Below, piece by piece: positions 23,847-34,387 of a stretch of DNA of 64,000 nt. The DNA is from Cenococcum geophilum 1.58 (taxonomy: Eukaryota > Ascomycota > Dothideomycetes > Gloniales > Gloniaceae), in NCBI GenBank assembly GCA_001692895.1, contig KV748177.1:2976001-3040000 (forward strand). The letters are read 5' to 3'. A model generated the notes under the pieces. It saw only the letters and a program-made list of their open reading frames with translations. It did no database searches and had not been told where the DNA came from. How positions within the stretch are numbered: the first letter of the stretch is position 1; each line of letters begins with the position of its first letter. The position numbers and the translations under genes were made by a program.

Positions 23847-24120
23847 AGAATAAGTTACCTAAGGGGGACCTAGGAAGAGCGACTGCCAAACTATTTAGAG
23901 TTATTCCCCTTACTATAGGAGAAAAGTTAGTTCTCTTATTACCTAGTTCCTAAAGACCTTATTAAACAAGTTTCCACTTCTTTAAACGAACTTTCTTACG
24001 AATACGTTCTAAACGCTAAAGACGAGCGTAAGCTAGACGCTAAGCTTTAAGGACACATGCGGACTCTTCTAAGGCACGCTAGACCTTAAGCAGCACAGAG
24101 GCTAGCTTACTATTAAGCTT
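23847..24120 (-). pseudogene. Antisense reading frame downstream of pol (Gypsy A)
   Basis: On the strand opposite to pol, a frame starting near 24120 reads K-L-N-S-K-L-A-S-V-L-L-K-V then A-L-E-E-S-A-C-V-L-K-A, R-L-E-R-I-R-K-K-V-R and Q/*-G-L-x-E-L-G-N-K-R-T. It is Lys/Arg-rich and likely helical, with stops only at Gln/Trp positions. Copies A, C and J differ in this frame at many third codon positions outside RIP contexts (AAG/AAA Lys, ACT/ACG Thr, GAA/GAG Glu), which suggests coding on this strand. A second antisense frame upstream (24170-24442, 90 codons) has its C-terminal half conserved between A and C and could be another exon. Function is unknown. The sense strand is also partly readable, so confidence is moderate. 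Confidence 0.4.
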
Positions 24121-24524
24121 TACAGCAGTAGATTAAACATAAAACCCTATAATAAATTACTTAGGGAACTTAAAAACTATTAAGAGTAATAGGACGCGTA
24201 TATTTAACATTAGATATAGAACAAACGTTATATAATAAACGTATATTAGCGTAAGTGCATTTGGAATAAAAGGAAGGTTGGTAACTAAAGGGACTCGCAA
24301 TTATAATGTAACTTAACCCCTCTTTCGCATAATAAGAGCAAGGAATCGCCATTACTTTACCTAGTAATAGTATTAAGGAAACGGTGTGAAGGCGACACTT
24401 AACCCAAAAGAGAGAAGAAATTGCTTTAGGTATAATAAGCAATAATATTAACTAAATTAATTAGACGGATATTATACCTCTAGTAAATAACCTAGAGATA
24501 TTAGGTATCTTTAAGGACAAAAAT

Positions 24525-24541
24525 AGAGAGGAGGGAGATGG
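24525..24541 (+). promoter_or_regulatory. Polypurine tract of Gypsy A
   Basis: AGAGAGGAGGGAGATGG lies directly before the 3' LTR and is the expected primer for plus-strand DNA synthesis. Similar tracts precede the 3' LTRs of C (44319-44335), E (about 49611-49625) and H (about 62221-62236). Confidence 0.8.
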
Positions 24542-24968
24542 TGTTACGGACGCTTTAAGTATAATATTACAACTACTTAGAGAAGAGTTAGAAGAAGCTA
24601 GTTAGTTAATATAGGCACGGACTAGGATAGAACCCATAGAACCATATAATAAAGAATAGTAAGTAAGTCATATAATGGTTGGACGTGTTGTCTGCATTAA
24701 ATGTAGGGAACGTTACGTTTAATATAAATAAGACGTACATTATGTATAAGAAGGATTTTATAGGAGTACGGCTGTGTATTTAAGGACCCTTAGTCCCTAC
24801 CTAGATAGTTCCTTCCTTATAGTAATTCTCAGAATATAATTAGAGTTAATCTATTAGGCAACCACTCTACTAGTTATTATTACGTTGTTAACTACTATCT
24901 TTACATTTCCTACACACCTAGCCTATTGACAGAACCTATTGTAGTTCCTACTACAAGGTTCCGTTACA
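24542..24968 (+). repeat. Gypsy A 3' LTR (427 bp)
   Basis: It starts TGTTACGG and ends CCGTTACA, both ends unmutated, and pairs with 16932-17358. TTAGT follows. A sense frame from the internal region continues across the boundary into the first ~120 bases (V-T-D-A-L-S ... L-L-R-E-E-L-E-E-A-S). Confidence 0.97.
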
Positions 24969-24973
24969 TTAGT

Positions 24974-25147
24974 AACGAGAAACTGACTATAAGATAGTAA
25001 TCTAACGGCAATTTACTATATTTTATTATATTCTACTAAGTTCTACTAATTCCTACTAGCCCCGCTAGGACTACTACTTAAATCCTATTCTACTCTATAT
25101 ATATATTAACTAAGTAACTAAGCTAACAATATACTATAAAGACGCAC
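24974..25147. other. Unassigned flank between Gypsy A and remnant G
   Basis: RIPed AT-rich sequence with a short degenerate run of ttctactaagttctactaat. It may hold the beginning of the G-type LTR, but I could not find its TG terminus. No gene seen. Confidence 0.4.
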
Positions 25148-25329
25148 TAGCCGTAACTAGCTTAGCGCAGGCGAGGCGTAGGCGAGGCGCCTATAAAACG
25201 TAGTCGCCCCATATTAGAGAATAGCAGAATTTAGTTCTATAGTTCTACTTTATTAAGAACCAGATACTTCTTATATCACGCTACTATTGTTATATTACTA
25301 TATACCCTTAGGGCCTTAGCGCCCTAATA
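25148..25329 (+). repeat. G-type LTR segment (copy 1)
   Basis: This closely matches 63066-63247, from agccgtaac, through cttagcgcaggc and cctataaaa, to ccttrgcgccctaata. A cctataaaacgtag box could be the TATA element. The start of the LTR is not resolved; the end is placed at the last base shared with the second copy. It stands before the gag of remnant G. Confidence 0.6.
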
Positions 25330-25439
25330 GTTTTAAATTCTTTTCCCTTTTTAGGGGTAGCGGCCTAGTAATATAGCGGTCTACTAAGGCTGCGACTATA
25401 TAGCAACAGCCCTCTATTAAAAAGACGACCTATATTTAT

Positions 25440-26430
25440 TAACTATATTGCAGTTTATTAACCTAATAGCGAGACACGGGCGTAATGCTAGCGTAGTACG
25501 TAGTACTAGGTCTGGGGATTAGCTCTAAGACAATATAGGCGGACTTATATCCTAGATAAAACTAGAAGCTATAGGTAAGGATATTATATAGAAAGAAGTA
25601 TAACGGCTAGAGAATAAGAAGCTATAACTCCTAGAGTAAGGAAAACTATAATTACTTAGGGAAGAGGTAGAAATGCTAAGATGGCGTTAATACGGTAAGG
25701 TAATATTAACTCCCGCTTCTAACCTAAATCTACTACCTTAGAATATCCTATTAGAGTACTTAAAGGGTAGCTTAAGGCATCTAAACCTTAAGCGGAAGGC
25801 TACTAATATAATAGGCGCTCTGTTAAAATGGGCCGTTAAAATAAAGAAGATTGCTTTATATTATAGTAAAAGTATATAAGAGTACTAAGACTTTCGCGAT
25901 AGCTTAAAGCTAGTATTCTGCCTAGAGTCTAACGCCTTCGCGGATAAAGATACTAAAGTCGCATTTACTATATAATATATAAAGGGGACTAACTAAACCC
26001 TTTAGCTATAGTACGAGGATAACTACCTAAACACATAGTTTACCTAGGAGGAGCTTATATAATTCTTACTTAATTAAATTAAAAGTCCTATTAATTAAGA
26101 ACTTTATATAGCCCTAATATATATAAGGGCAATACAGCAAACCGATTAACCTATAAATGAGTTTACTACTTACCTAACCTCCTTATAATATAAAGCATCT
26201 AATAATATACCTATTCGCGAAGCTACGGCTAAAGCTACGGCTAAAGCTACGGCTTACTATTACTAACTATTAGGAATTTCTATAAACTTAAGATTAGCTA
26301 GTCTCCCTAGCTGCTCTATTAAAGAAAAACTAGAAAAGCGTAAGCGCCCTATAGGCTAGAAGTAATAGGTACGCCGCAATAAAAGCGCAGTAATAGCGTA
26401 GATACGGCAAGACGCTATTAACGCGCCCGC
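25440..26430 (+). pseudogene. Remnant G gag-like region
   Basis: Frames read through RIP stops give a Gag-like protein with a coiled, charged start (L-E-N-K-K-L, E-E-V-E-M-L-R-W-R) and a capsid-like part with F-R-D-S-L-K-L-V-F-C-L-E-S-N-A-F at about 25888-25935. A short triple repeat, gctacggctaaa, occurs at 26220-26255. A basic end follows, with no clear zinc knuckle. Assignment rests on position and style, not on a diagnostic motif. Confidence 0.5.
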
Positions 26431-26499
26431 TTAAAGCTAGTGTGGTAGTTTAATTCCGCTAGACTACTTTGTTACTATAGGAGGCTATATATTCCCCTA

Positions 26500-27840
26500 G
26501 ACCTAGTAATTTATATAAAACTCCTATAAATCCACTATAACAATACCCTAGCTAGCCATTTTAGTAAGAAAAAGACCCTCGATCTACTCTTGCGTAAGTA
26601 CTACTAGCCTAATATAAATGCGGACGTTATAAGCTATATCTCTACCTATAATTTATGCCAGCGTATATATGCGCCTTAATATCGCCCTTATGGCGAGCTT
26701 TAAGCGCTGCCTTACCTAGACCAGCTGTAGCAGAAGATTATAATGAACTTTATTAAAGGCCTACCGCCTAGTAAATAAGGCGATAAGGTATATAACGCAA
26801 TATATATAATAGTTAACCGCTATACTAAAATGGCCTTATATCTACCTATAGTAAAAACTATTACTATAACCGAACTTGCGGATCTCTTCTTTAATAAAGT
26901 AGTACGCCGTTTTAGAGCCCCTAGGGGGATTATATCTAATTACGGCAGTATCTTTACTAGTAAGTTCTGGTTAGAGCTATACTTTACTATAAAGATAAAA
27001 CGTAGGCTAAGTACGGCCTTTTATTTATAAACGAATGGGTAAATAGAACGGTAGAACTAAACCCTAAAATATTACCTCCGTATATTCTATAACGAAAAGT
27101 AAAGTAACTAGGTAGGCCTCTTATTACTAGTTAAATTCGCTTATAATAATGCTAAATATAGTATAACAGGTGTAAGCCCGTTTTATACCTACTATAAGTT
27201 TTATCTACGTCTAAAATATAAGGTTAAGGCGGATAATAGTAATTCTATTCTAGCCGCCTTAAAAAGGATTAAAAGAATATCCCTTAAATATAAAGCGCTA
27301 GCTAAATGCTAGAAATACGCTGCCGAAGCGCAGGCAAAATACTATAATTATTGTTACTAACTATAGGTATATAAAGTAGGGGATCTAGTCTTACTATTAA
27401 CTAAAAACCTTAAACTAAAGAGGCTAAGTAAGAAGCTTATAGCACGCTTTATTAGACCTTTTAGTATAGCCAAACTAGTTAGAAAGTAAGTATACTAGCT
27501 ATATTTACCTACGTTTTACTATATCTACCTAATGTTCTATATTAGCTTACTAAAGCCATATAAATAATATAAGGGCACTACTAAAGACCCTCTACTAGGG
27601 CCTATTAAGCTAGACAATTAAAAGGACTAAAAGGATTAATATAAGGTAGAAGAAGTATATAGAAGAAAGGGACGTAACTAGACCCTATAGTACCTAGTTA
27701 AGTAAAAAGGCTAGCTAAAAGAATATAATAAATAGGTTTTAGTAGAGGACATTAATAAGGACGTAAAGGAGACGTATAATAATTACTTTACCCTAAGGGG
27801 TAAATAGAAAAGAAAGTAGGTAAAAGGACTAGAATAATTA
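26500..27840 (+). pseudogene. Remnant G integrase and chromodomain
   Basis: The zinc-finger part reads L-R-K-Y-Y, N-A-D-V and Y-N-L-C-Q-R at about 26590-26660. In the catalytic core the first Asp is Asn (26815-26817, I-V-N-R-Y), the second is Asn (26938-26940, I-S-N-Y-G) and the Glu is kept (27046-27048, I-E-R). Spacings are 40 and 35 residues. A stop-free stretch at 26830-27030 is a surviving piece of this core. The C-terminal chromodomain at about 27640-27790 reads V-E-E-V, L-V-K-x-K-G-x-L-K-E-Y-N-K and V-L-V-E-D-I. A chromodomain would direct insertion into heterochromatin in a live element. Confidence 0.85.
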
Positions 27841-27850
27841 AATTATAACT

Positions 27851-28237
27851 ATAATTACGCCTTACTAATAGGGCGACAACGGAATAACGGCGGAGTAATG
27901 GTAGTACGCTAATAAAAATATAGATAGTCTACAGCTTTATTAAATTCTCCCTTTCCTTCCCTCCTTTCTCTTCTTTCTCTTCCTTTCCCTCTATATCCTT
28001 CTCTCCCTCCTTATTATCCTTACCCGTATCCTTATTCTTATTCTCCTCCTTATCCCTTATAATAGGAGGCATATTAGCCTATAAGTACTATTAGTATACA
28101 CTACGCCGGCAAAATACCTGCGTTATAACACGTACTAAAGTATATATTACATTAAGAATTCCTTTAAGGGTATAATAAATAGCCTATAATTCCTATATTT
28201 GGAGTAAGAGAAAGTCTTCGCCCTTTAGGCGCTAGTA
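27851..28237. other. Flank with pyrimidine tract, no gene
   Basis: It contains a pyrimidine-rich tract at about 27949-28020 (ctccctttccttccctcc and similar). The other strand of it reads as a short acidic/basic run from an ATG near 28069, probably low complexity. The rest has no recognisable feature. It ends at the target-site duplication of Gypsy E. Confidence 0.5.
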
Positions 28238-28242
28238 GAGAC

Positions 28243-28664
28243 TGTTACGGACGCTTTAAGTACGATATTATAACTACTTAGAGAGGAGTCGGAGGAAGCT
28301 AGTTGGTTAATACAAGCACGGTTCAGAATGGAGCCTATAGAACCATATAACGAGGAATAGTAAGAGAGTTACATAATGTAATCTATATAATCTATAAGAT
28401 CTATAAGATCTATTATAGAGCAAATAGAGCAAATAGAGCAGATAGAGTAATAACTTTCTTAGGAGTATATATGTATATTTAAAGGACTATAGTCCCTACC
28501 TAGATAGTTCCTTTCCTTATAGTAAATCTTAGAATACAATTAGAGTTAATCTATTAGGCAACTACTCTACCAGTTATATTTAAAGTTGTTAACTATTATT
28601 CTTTACCTATATACCTAGCCCACTAACAAGTCTACTGTAGTTCCTACTATAAGGCTTTGTTATA
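28243..28664 (+). repeat. Gypsy E 5' LTR (422 bp)
   Basis: Starts TGTTACGGACG and ends TTTGTTATA. The central cassette contains ataatctat/agatctat and agagcaaatagagc repeats, as in C, H and the right LTR of J. Confidence 0.95.
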
Positions 28665-28709
28665 TATTTACTACCTAGTTATAGTATTAATAAAAGAGAG
28701 TTAAATAAC

Positions 28710-31250
28710 ATGCTACTAAAAGCAGTAGTTATAACGCTATTAATAGCAGTAACTACCTTAAGGACGAGTAGAGATATAAGTATAGAAGATATTAATTCGC
28801 AACTAGTTACGGTTAAACAGTTACAGGAAATAGTTAATTAATTAAACAATAATAATAAGATACTTAAAGAAAGACTTAATGCGGTTAGAGTAGCAAGGAT
28901 TAAGTTACTATTAATTAAGAGATTCTTAGGTAAGAAGTTAAAGCTTAAGGGATTTCTAATATAGATGCATTTTAAGGTTACGTAAAAGGCAGTAAAGCTA
29001 CTAATATCTATAGACTAAATAGTGTATATAGGACTATTCCTAACAGAACGAGCGCTAGAGTAGTTTAAGTTATACCTTATAGAGATATAAGCTAATAGCA
29101 TAAACACCACTAATTAGGAAGTGCGGTTTATATTCTTTAGTTAGGAAGGGTTCGCGGAATAGCTAATATAGATATTCGGAGACCTAGAGGCAATAACTAT
29201 AGCGAAAAAAAGTTACAGAACTTACTATAAAGGGCTTTAGCAATTAAGTATATAATATAGTTTTAAACGCTTATAATATAGGTTAAATGGAATAATAAGG
29301 CGCTTATGGTATAGTATAAGTAAGGGCTTAAAGTAAAAGTATAGGACGCAATTATCCTAATAGAAGATACGGATACCTTATAAGAGTTAATAGATTAAGC
29401 AATAAAGATCGACAATAAGATCTACTAACGGAAACTAGCTAAGAAGGGGTAAGATAAAGTTTTATAGTTATATAAGGCGTAAAGCATACAACGACTAATA
29501 TAGAGTTAAAAACTATGGAATGGGCCGGAGCTAATAGACTTAAGTGGTACTAAAGAATCTAAAAAATAGAAACAACTATAGAAACCTAGAGGTTAAGGAT
29601 TAAGTAATTATAGGACTATAAAGTATAGGCCAAACCAAGAATTTTAGTAGAAGAAGATGTTTAAGTGGACTCTATAGCAGAATAAATGGTTTAAAAACGG
29701 AGCTTATATAAATTGCGGGAAATAGGGTTATTTTACTAGAGACTATAAAGATAGTTAGAGATACTATGCGGTAAAGGGAACTAAACTAGTAAAAGATATA
29801 TATATATATAGAGACGATAGTGTACTGCGAAAAATAAAAGAATATTTAATTAGAAGTTTTACATTTTATTATAATAACGCATACCCAATTTATAAGGACG
29901 CTAAGTATAGCATAAGCTATTGGCTATAAGCGCTAGAGTTAAGAGGACTTAGCGGAACTAATAAACTAACACATAAGCCGGACATTAAGGACGATAAATT
30001 TAATATAGGCGAAACGTTTACTAACGACAAGGTAATAAGGGCGGTTTACTAGAAACATATAGACCTTAGAGAAGTTATATTAGAAGTAGAGATTAAATTA
30101 ACTATAAAAACTAAGACAGTAGCGGGGATTAAAACTTCGTTAGATATAATATCTATCGCTTTATAAGACGGAAGGAGTAGTATCTATATAGGATTAAGCA
30201 AGCTTAAGATAGAAGCTAGCGCTAGCTTACTACTTAATAAAGGTAAAAGGCTATAGGCTTAAGATTCTTAAAACGAGATAAGAGATAACTAAGATTCTTA
30301 AGATAAGATAAGGCACGCTTAAGGACCTATAATAAACGAAACCCAATAAAACAGAGCAGCGGCTTAGTTTAGAAATAAATTAATAAGCTAGGGATAAAGA
30401 TTTCTAGGGAGCTAAGATTTTGAAGAACGAATAAGGTCTATAACAATTCTAGAAGAACGCAGTGTTCAGCCTAAAGATTAAAAAGTTAATACTACGATTA
30501 AGAAGTAAGAAGACTTTAAGGATCTAGCTATAAGATATAAGCATTAAAAAACTATAAAAGAATTTAGAGTAAGAATTATAGCATAATAAGAGTAGAAACT
30601 AGATATAAGATCTAGTACGCTAGGATATATAAGGGATAAAGCACCTATATAAAAAGTTATAAATAGGCTAAGGGTAGGAACGCTAAGAGCTAAATAGTTA
30701 AACGAACTGGGATAAGAAGAGGATATAGAAATTCTAACTAGATTCGCAGAATAACACACTAAGGGTTATAATAATATAGTAATGAAGAGATATTTCCTTA
30801 TAGATAAGTTATATACGCTTATAGAGCTATACTGTAAGTAGTACAGGCAGCGATAAAATAATAAGTAGGAAGACTTTTACAGGTGGCTAAATAAAAAAGC
30901 TATACTAGATTAAGCAATGTTAGAACGACAGATAGGTTACATTAAAGGAGCTTTAATTATAATAGTAAGAAATCTAAAAGAATAAGCTATAAACTAGAGA
31001 GAAATAATATAGATATTAGTACTAGTAAATAATATAGTAATACCTAGATTAATATAATATAGGTTTAAACTTAAAGATAAAAATAAGTTATAAGTTAACC
31101 TAAAACACTAAGCGTATTATATATTATCGTAGATTATATATATAGATAATACGTATAATATATATAAAGCACTAAAAGACAGAATCTATAGATACCCTAT
31201 AAGAATATATTAGGCACTAAATAAAAAAAAGTATAGAAATACTAAGTATA
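28710..31250 (+). pseudogene. Gypsy E gag remnant with extension
   Basis: ATG at 28710 opens M-L-L-K-A-V-V-I-T-L-L, then S-R-D-I-S-I-E-D and Q-L-V-T-V, the mark of the second subfamily. The knuckle at 29706-29750 reads A-Y-I-N-C-G-K and G-Y-F-T-R-D-Y, with Cys and His mutated. The long extension follows to about 31250. Many RIP stops. Confidence 0.8.
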
Positions 31251-34171
31251 TATATAGCTGGCATCTAGTAAAAGTTTAGGAGTTAGGTAACTTAATACTT
31301 TAACTAAAAAGATTCCTTACGGAAGAATGCCTAGATAGGTAATAGTAATAAAAATACCTAAAAAAATACGTGTCTATAGTATATAGAAGAGAAAAAGTAA
31401 ACTAAGTATTAGCTAAAGGTAGACTAAGTATAAATAGGATTTAGTAGCTAATAGTTAGGAAAAGTAGAGGCCTATAGGACTAGAGGGAGCTAGTAGTGGA
31501 ACCTTAAACCCTTAAAGGAATTTAAAAATAATACCTAAATTTATAAGTTAAATAGTAAGATTAATAGTTTAAAGTATTAGTAGATAGTGGAGTAATAAGG
31601 AACTATATTTTGCTAATAGTAGTAAAAAGGATGGGGCTACTATATAAATAAAAAGAGCACCCTTATTTATTAGTTATGATTTTAGGAGATCTAATAGCCT
31701 ATAAAGGAGGCATTATTAATCTTAAAACAGGACCTATTTAGATAACTATTAAAGGAAGATAAATTAAGATGTCTTTTAATATCCTACTATTAGAACGGGA
31801 TAAGGCAGTATTAGAAATGCCTTAGTTATAGGAATATAATCCAAAGATTAATTAGGTTATAGGTTAGGTTAATATTAAAGATACTTAATACTATAGAACG
31901 TAATAATAAGCTAAGATGGTATAGTACTAAGTAGGAGTAACCTATAAAGAGATAAATAAAGGACTAAGTTATATACTAAAGAAATACTAAAAGTATAGCA
32001 AGAAATTATAGTTACTAGAAAGTAAAAAGCTATTAGAGTATATAGTATAGAACTATAAAATAGAATTAGAACTAGGAATAAGTCTAAAGTTTTTTCTAAT
32101 TTATAAGCTAACTAAAGAAGAGTTAAGAGCTTTAAAGAAGTTTATCTAGGAAAATCTATAAAATGGATATATCTAACTATTATAGTTATTAGCGGGATAT
32201 CCAGTACTGTTTATACTAAAGAAAAACGGGAAACTTAAACTATGTATTAACTATAAACAGTTAAACAGCATTACTAAAAAGGATAGATATCCTTTACCTT
32301 TAATTAGTAAAATTTAGGATAGGATTAATAATATATAAATCTTTATAAAGATAGATCTAAAATAGGTATACTATTAGATTAGAATTAAGAAAGGCAATAA
32401 ATAAAGGGCAGCCTTTAGATTAAAGGAAGGACTATATAAGCCATTAGTTATATAATTTGGGCTTATAAATATACTAGCAATATTTTAAAAATGTATTAAT
32501 AATATATTAAGAGAATACTTAGATGAATTTGTTATAGTATACCTTAATATTATTATTATCTACTTAATAAGTAAAGAAGAGTATAGGGAACACACTAAAT
32601 AGGTCTTAAAGAAACTATAAGAAGAATAGATGCTAGTAGTAATTAAAAAATGCAAGGTTTTTACTAGGAAGACTAATTTTATAGAATTTATTATTAAATT
32701 AAGCTAACTTAATATAGATCCGAAGAAGATAAAGGCTATAGTAAATTAGTAAGAACTAGAAAACGTTATATAGTTAAGGTCGTTTTTAGGGTTTTATAAT
32801 TACTGTAAAAGGGTTATAACTTAATAGTTAAAGGATATTAAGCTATTTATAAGGTTAATAAAAAAAGAGGAACCTTAGGTATGGGGAGAAGAATAAAGGA
32901 AACTATTTAAGGAGGTTAAGAAGTTGTTTACTTAAGACCTAATTCTTAAAATTTACTAACTAAAACTAGAGATAGTGGTCGAAATAAACGTATTAGACTT
33001 TATACTAGGGGCATACTTTTTATAGAAATATAAGAATGGATAGCACCTAGTAGTATACTATAGTCGGAAAATAATACTACCGGAACTAAACTATAACATC
33101 TATAATAAGAAGTTATTAGGTATAGTTATAGCACTTTAGGAATAAAGAGCTTTCTTATAAGGTATAGAAAAACTATTTATAGTTAAAATAGATTATAAGA
33201 ACCTAACGGGGTTTTTAATAATAAAAGAACTTAATTAGAGGTAGGTTAGATAGGCAGAAATGCTTATAAAATACTATTTTAAAATTTAGTATACTAAAGG
33301 CATAGATAATACATAAGTAGACGCTCTAAGTAAAAAGCTAAACTATAAAATAATAAAAAAACTATTAGGGGCTTTACTGTAAAAAGATATAGACGGACTA
33401 ATTAGGTATAATTATCCGAAGATTATAGTAATAAGAGAAATTAGTTAGATCTATAAATTACTAAAGAGTAACTAAATAAAGAAGATCTAAAATATATAGG
33501 TAAAGGATCTAAACTTAGAGTAGTATAAAAACCGAGAAGTAATATATATACTAAGAGTTATTGTAAAAAAGTTTATTAAGTTATTTTATAAGGGACTAAC
33601 TTAGGGACATAACGGAGCTATAGGCTTAGTGTTAAGACTCTAAAAGGAGTATATTATTAATAAAATCTAGGGACTAGTAAGATAAATTATAAAGGAATAT
33701 CTAGATTGCTAAAGAAATAAACTAATAAAATATAAGCTATATAGAGGGCTATAACTAGTTAAAATACTAGAGAGACTATAGGAGGTTATATTATAGGACT
33801 TTATTATAAAGTTATTAAAGTTAAGAGACCCTATTACTGGGTAAGATTATAATATAATTTTAGTAATAGTAGATAAGCTAATAAAGTAGGGATACTTTAT
33901 AGCATATATAGAAGAAATCTTAGTGGAAGATATTACTAAAATCTATATTAAAGAAGTATTTATAAAATATAGAGCACTAAGTAAAATTATATTAGATAGA
34001 GACCTAAGATTTATAGTAGTATTTTAAAAGGTATTCTTAGCAGAATAAGGGGTTTAAGTAGTAACTTTTACCGCATATTATCTATAGACAGACAATTAAA
34101 TAAAAAGATTAAATTAGATACTATATTAATTATATATAGAATAATTAGGTATTATTATTACTAGTTATATA
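31251..34171 (+). pseudogene. Gypsy E pol remnant, 5' part (PR, RT, RNase H, part of IN)
   Basis: The protease site is L-V-D-S-G-V-I-R-N-Y-I at about 31577-31610, with D-S-G kept. The RT box reads Y-L-N-I at about 32540-32551. The first two integrase acidic residues are near 33873 and 33996; the third, Glu, reads Lys (G-x-x-I-K-R) just before 34120. The frame stops at the ATATA target of Copia D and resumes at 48246. Confidence 0.88.
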
Positions 34172-34387
34172 TATTGGTTACACAAAGGGATATCACATAG
34201 CTACGGTTCGTAGATAGTATAATAATTATTCTATGTTCTTCTTAAAGAAAGGGGTAAGGAACTTAAGGTTCCTCACCACACTAGTGCCGCGGTGGCACGT
34301 GATAGTAACTTGCCGTACGTAACGGTAACTTGCCATATATGACGGTAATATGCCTTATATGGTAACTATTTGCCTTTATTCCCAACA
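34172..34387 (-). repeat. Copia D 3' LTR (216 bp)
   Basis: On the minus strand it runs TGTTGGGAATAAAGG ... GTGTAACCAATA (CCAACA before RIP). It holds four ~20-bp tandem units (34301-34374, core taacttgccgtacgt), a palindrome aggaacttaaggttcct at 34257-34273 and a short hairpin ctacg-gtt-cgtag at 34201-34213. It keeps GC-rich islets such as gtgccgcggtggcacgtg. Confidence 0.93.

Larger units (their letters stand above)
16932..24968 (+). mobile_element. Gypsy A: full-length Ty3/Gypsy chromovirus copy
   Basis: An 8037-bp element with paired 427-bp LTRs and the target-site duplication TTAGT at 16927-16931 and 24969-24973. With C it is among the best kept of the family and serves here as the reference for domain order: gag 17404, knuckle 18408-18455, long extension, protease 20553-20585, RT, RNase H, integrase, chromodomain, 3' region with antisense frame, polypurine tract, LTR. 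RIP stops and lost catalytic residues make it inactive. Two undetermined bases (N) are at 20638 and 20642. Confidence 0.97.
25148..27850 (+). mobile_element. Gypsy remnant G: chromovirus of a second family, RT deleted
   Basis: LTR segment, gag-like region and integrase with a chromodomain on the plus strand. Protease, RT and RNase H are absent: gag joins the integrase zinc-finger region within about 26440-26540. It is cut off from its 3' LTR; Gypsy E is inserted downstream at 28243. The family differs from that of A/B/C, as shown by the integrase sequence and LTR. Confidence 0.75.

Noticed and set aside
27949-28069. Short minus-strand open frame starting M-P-P-I-I-R-D-K-E-E
   Set aside because: About 48 codons, made of a purine-rich low-complexity tract; no partner, no conservation visible.
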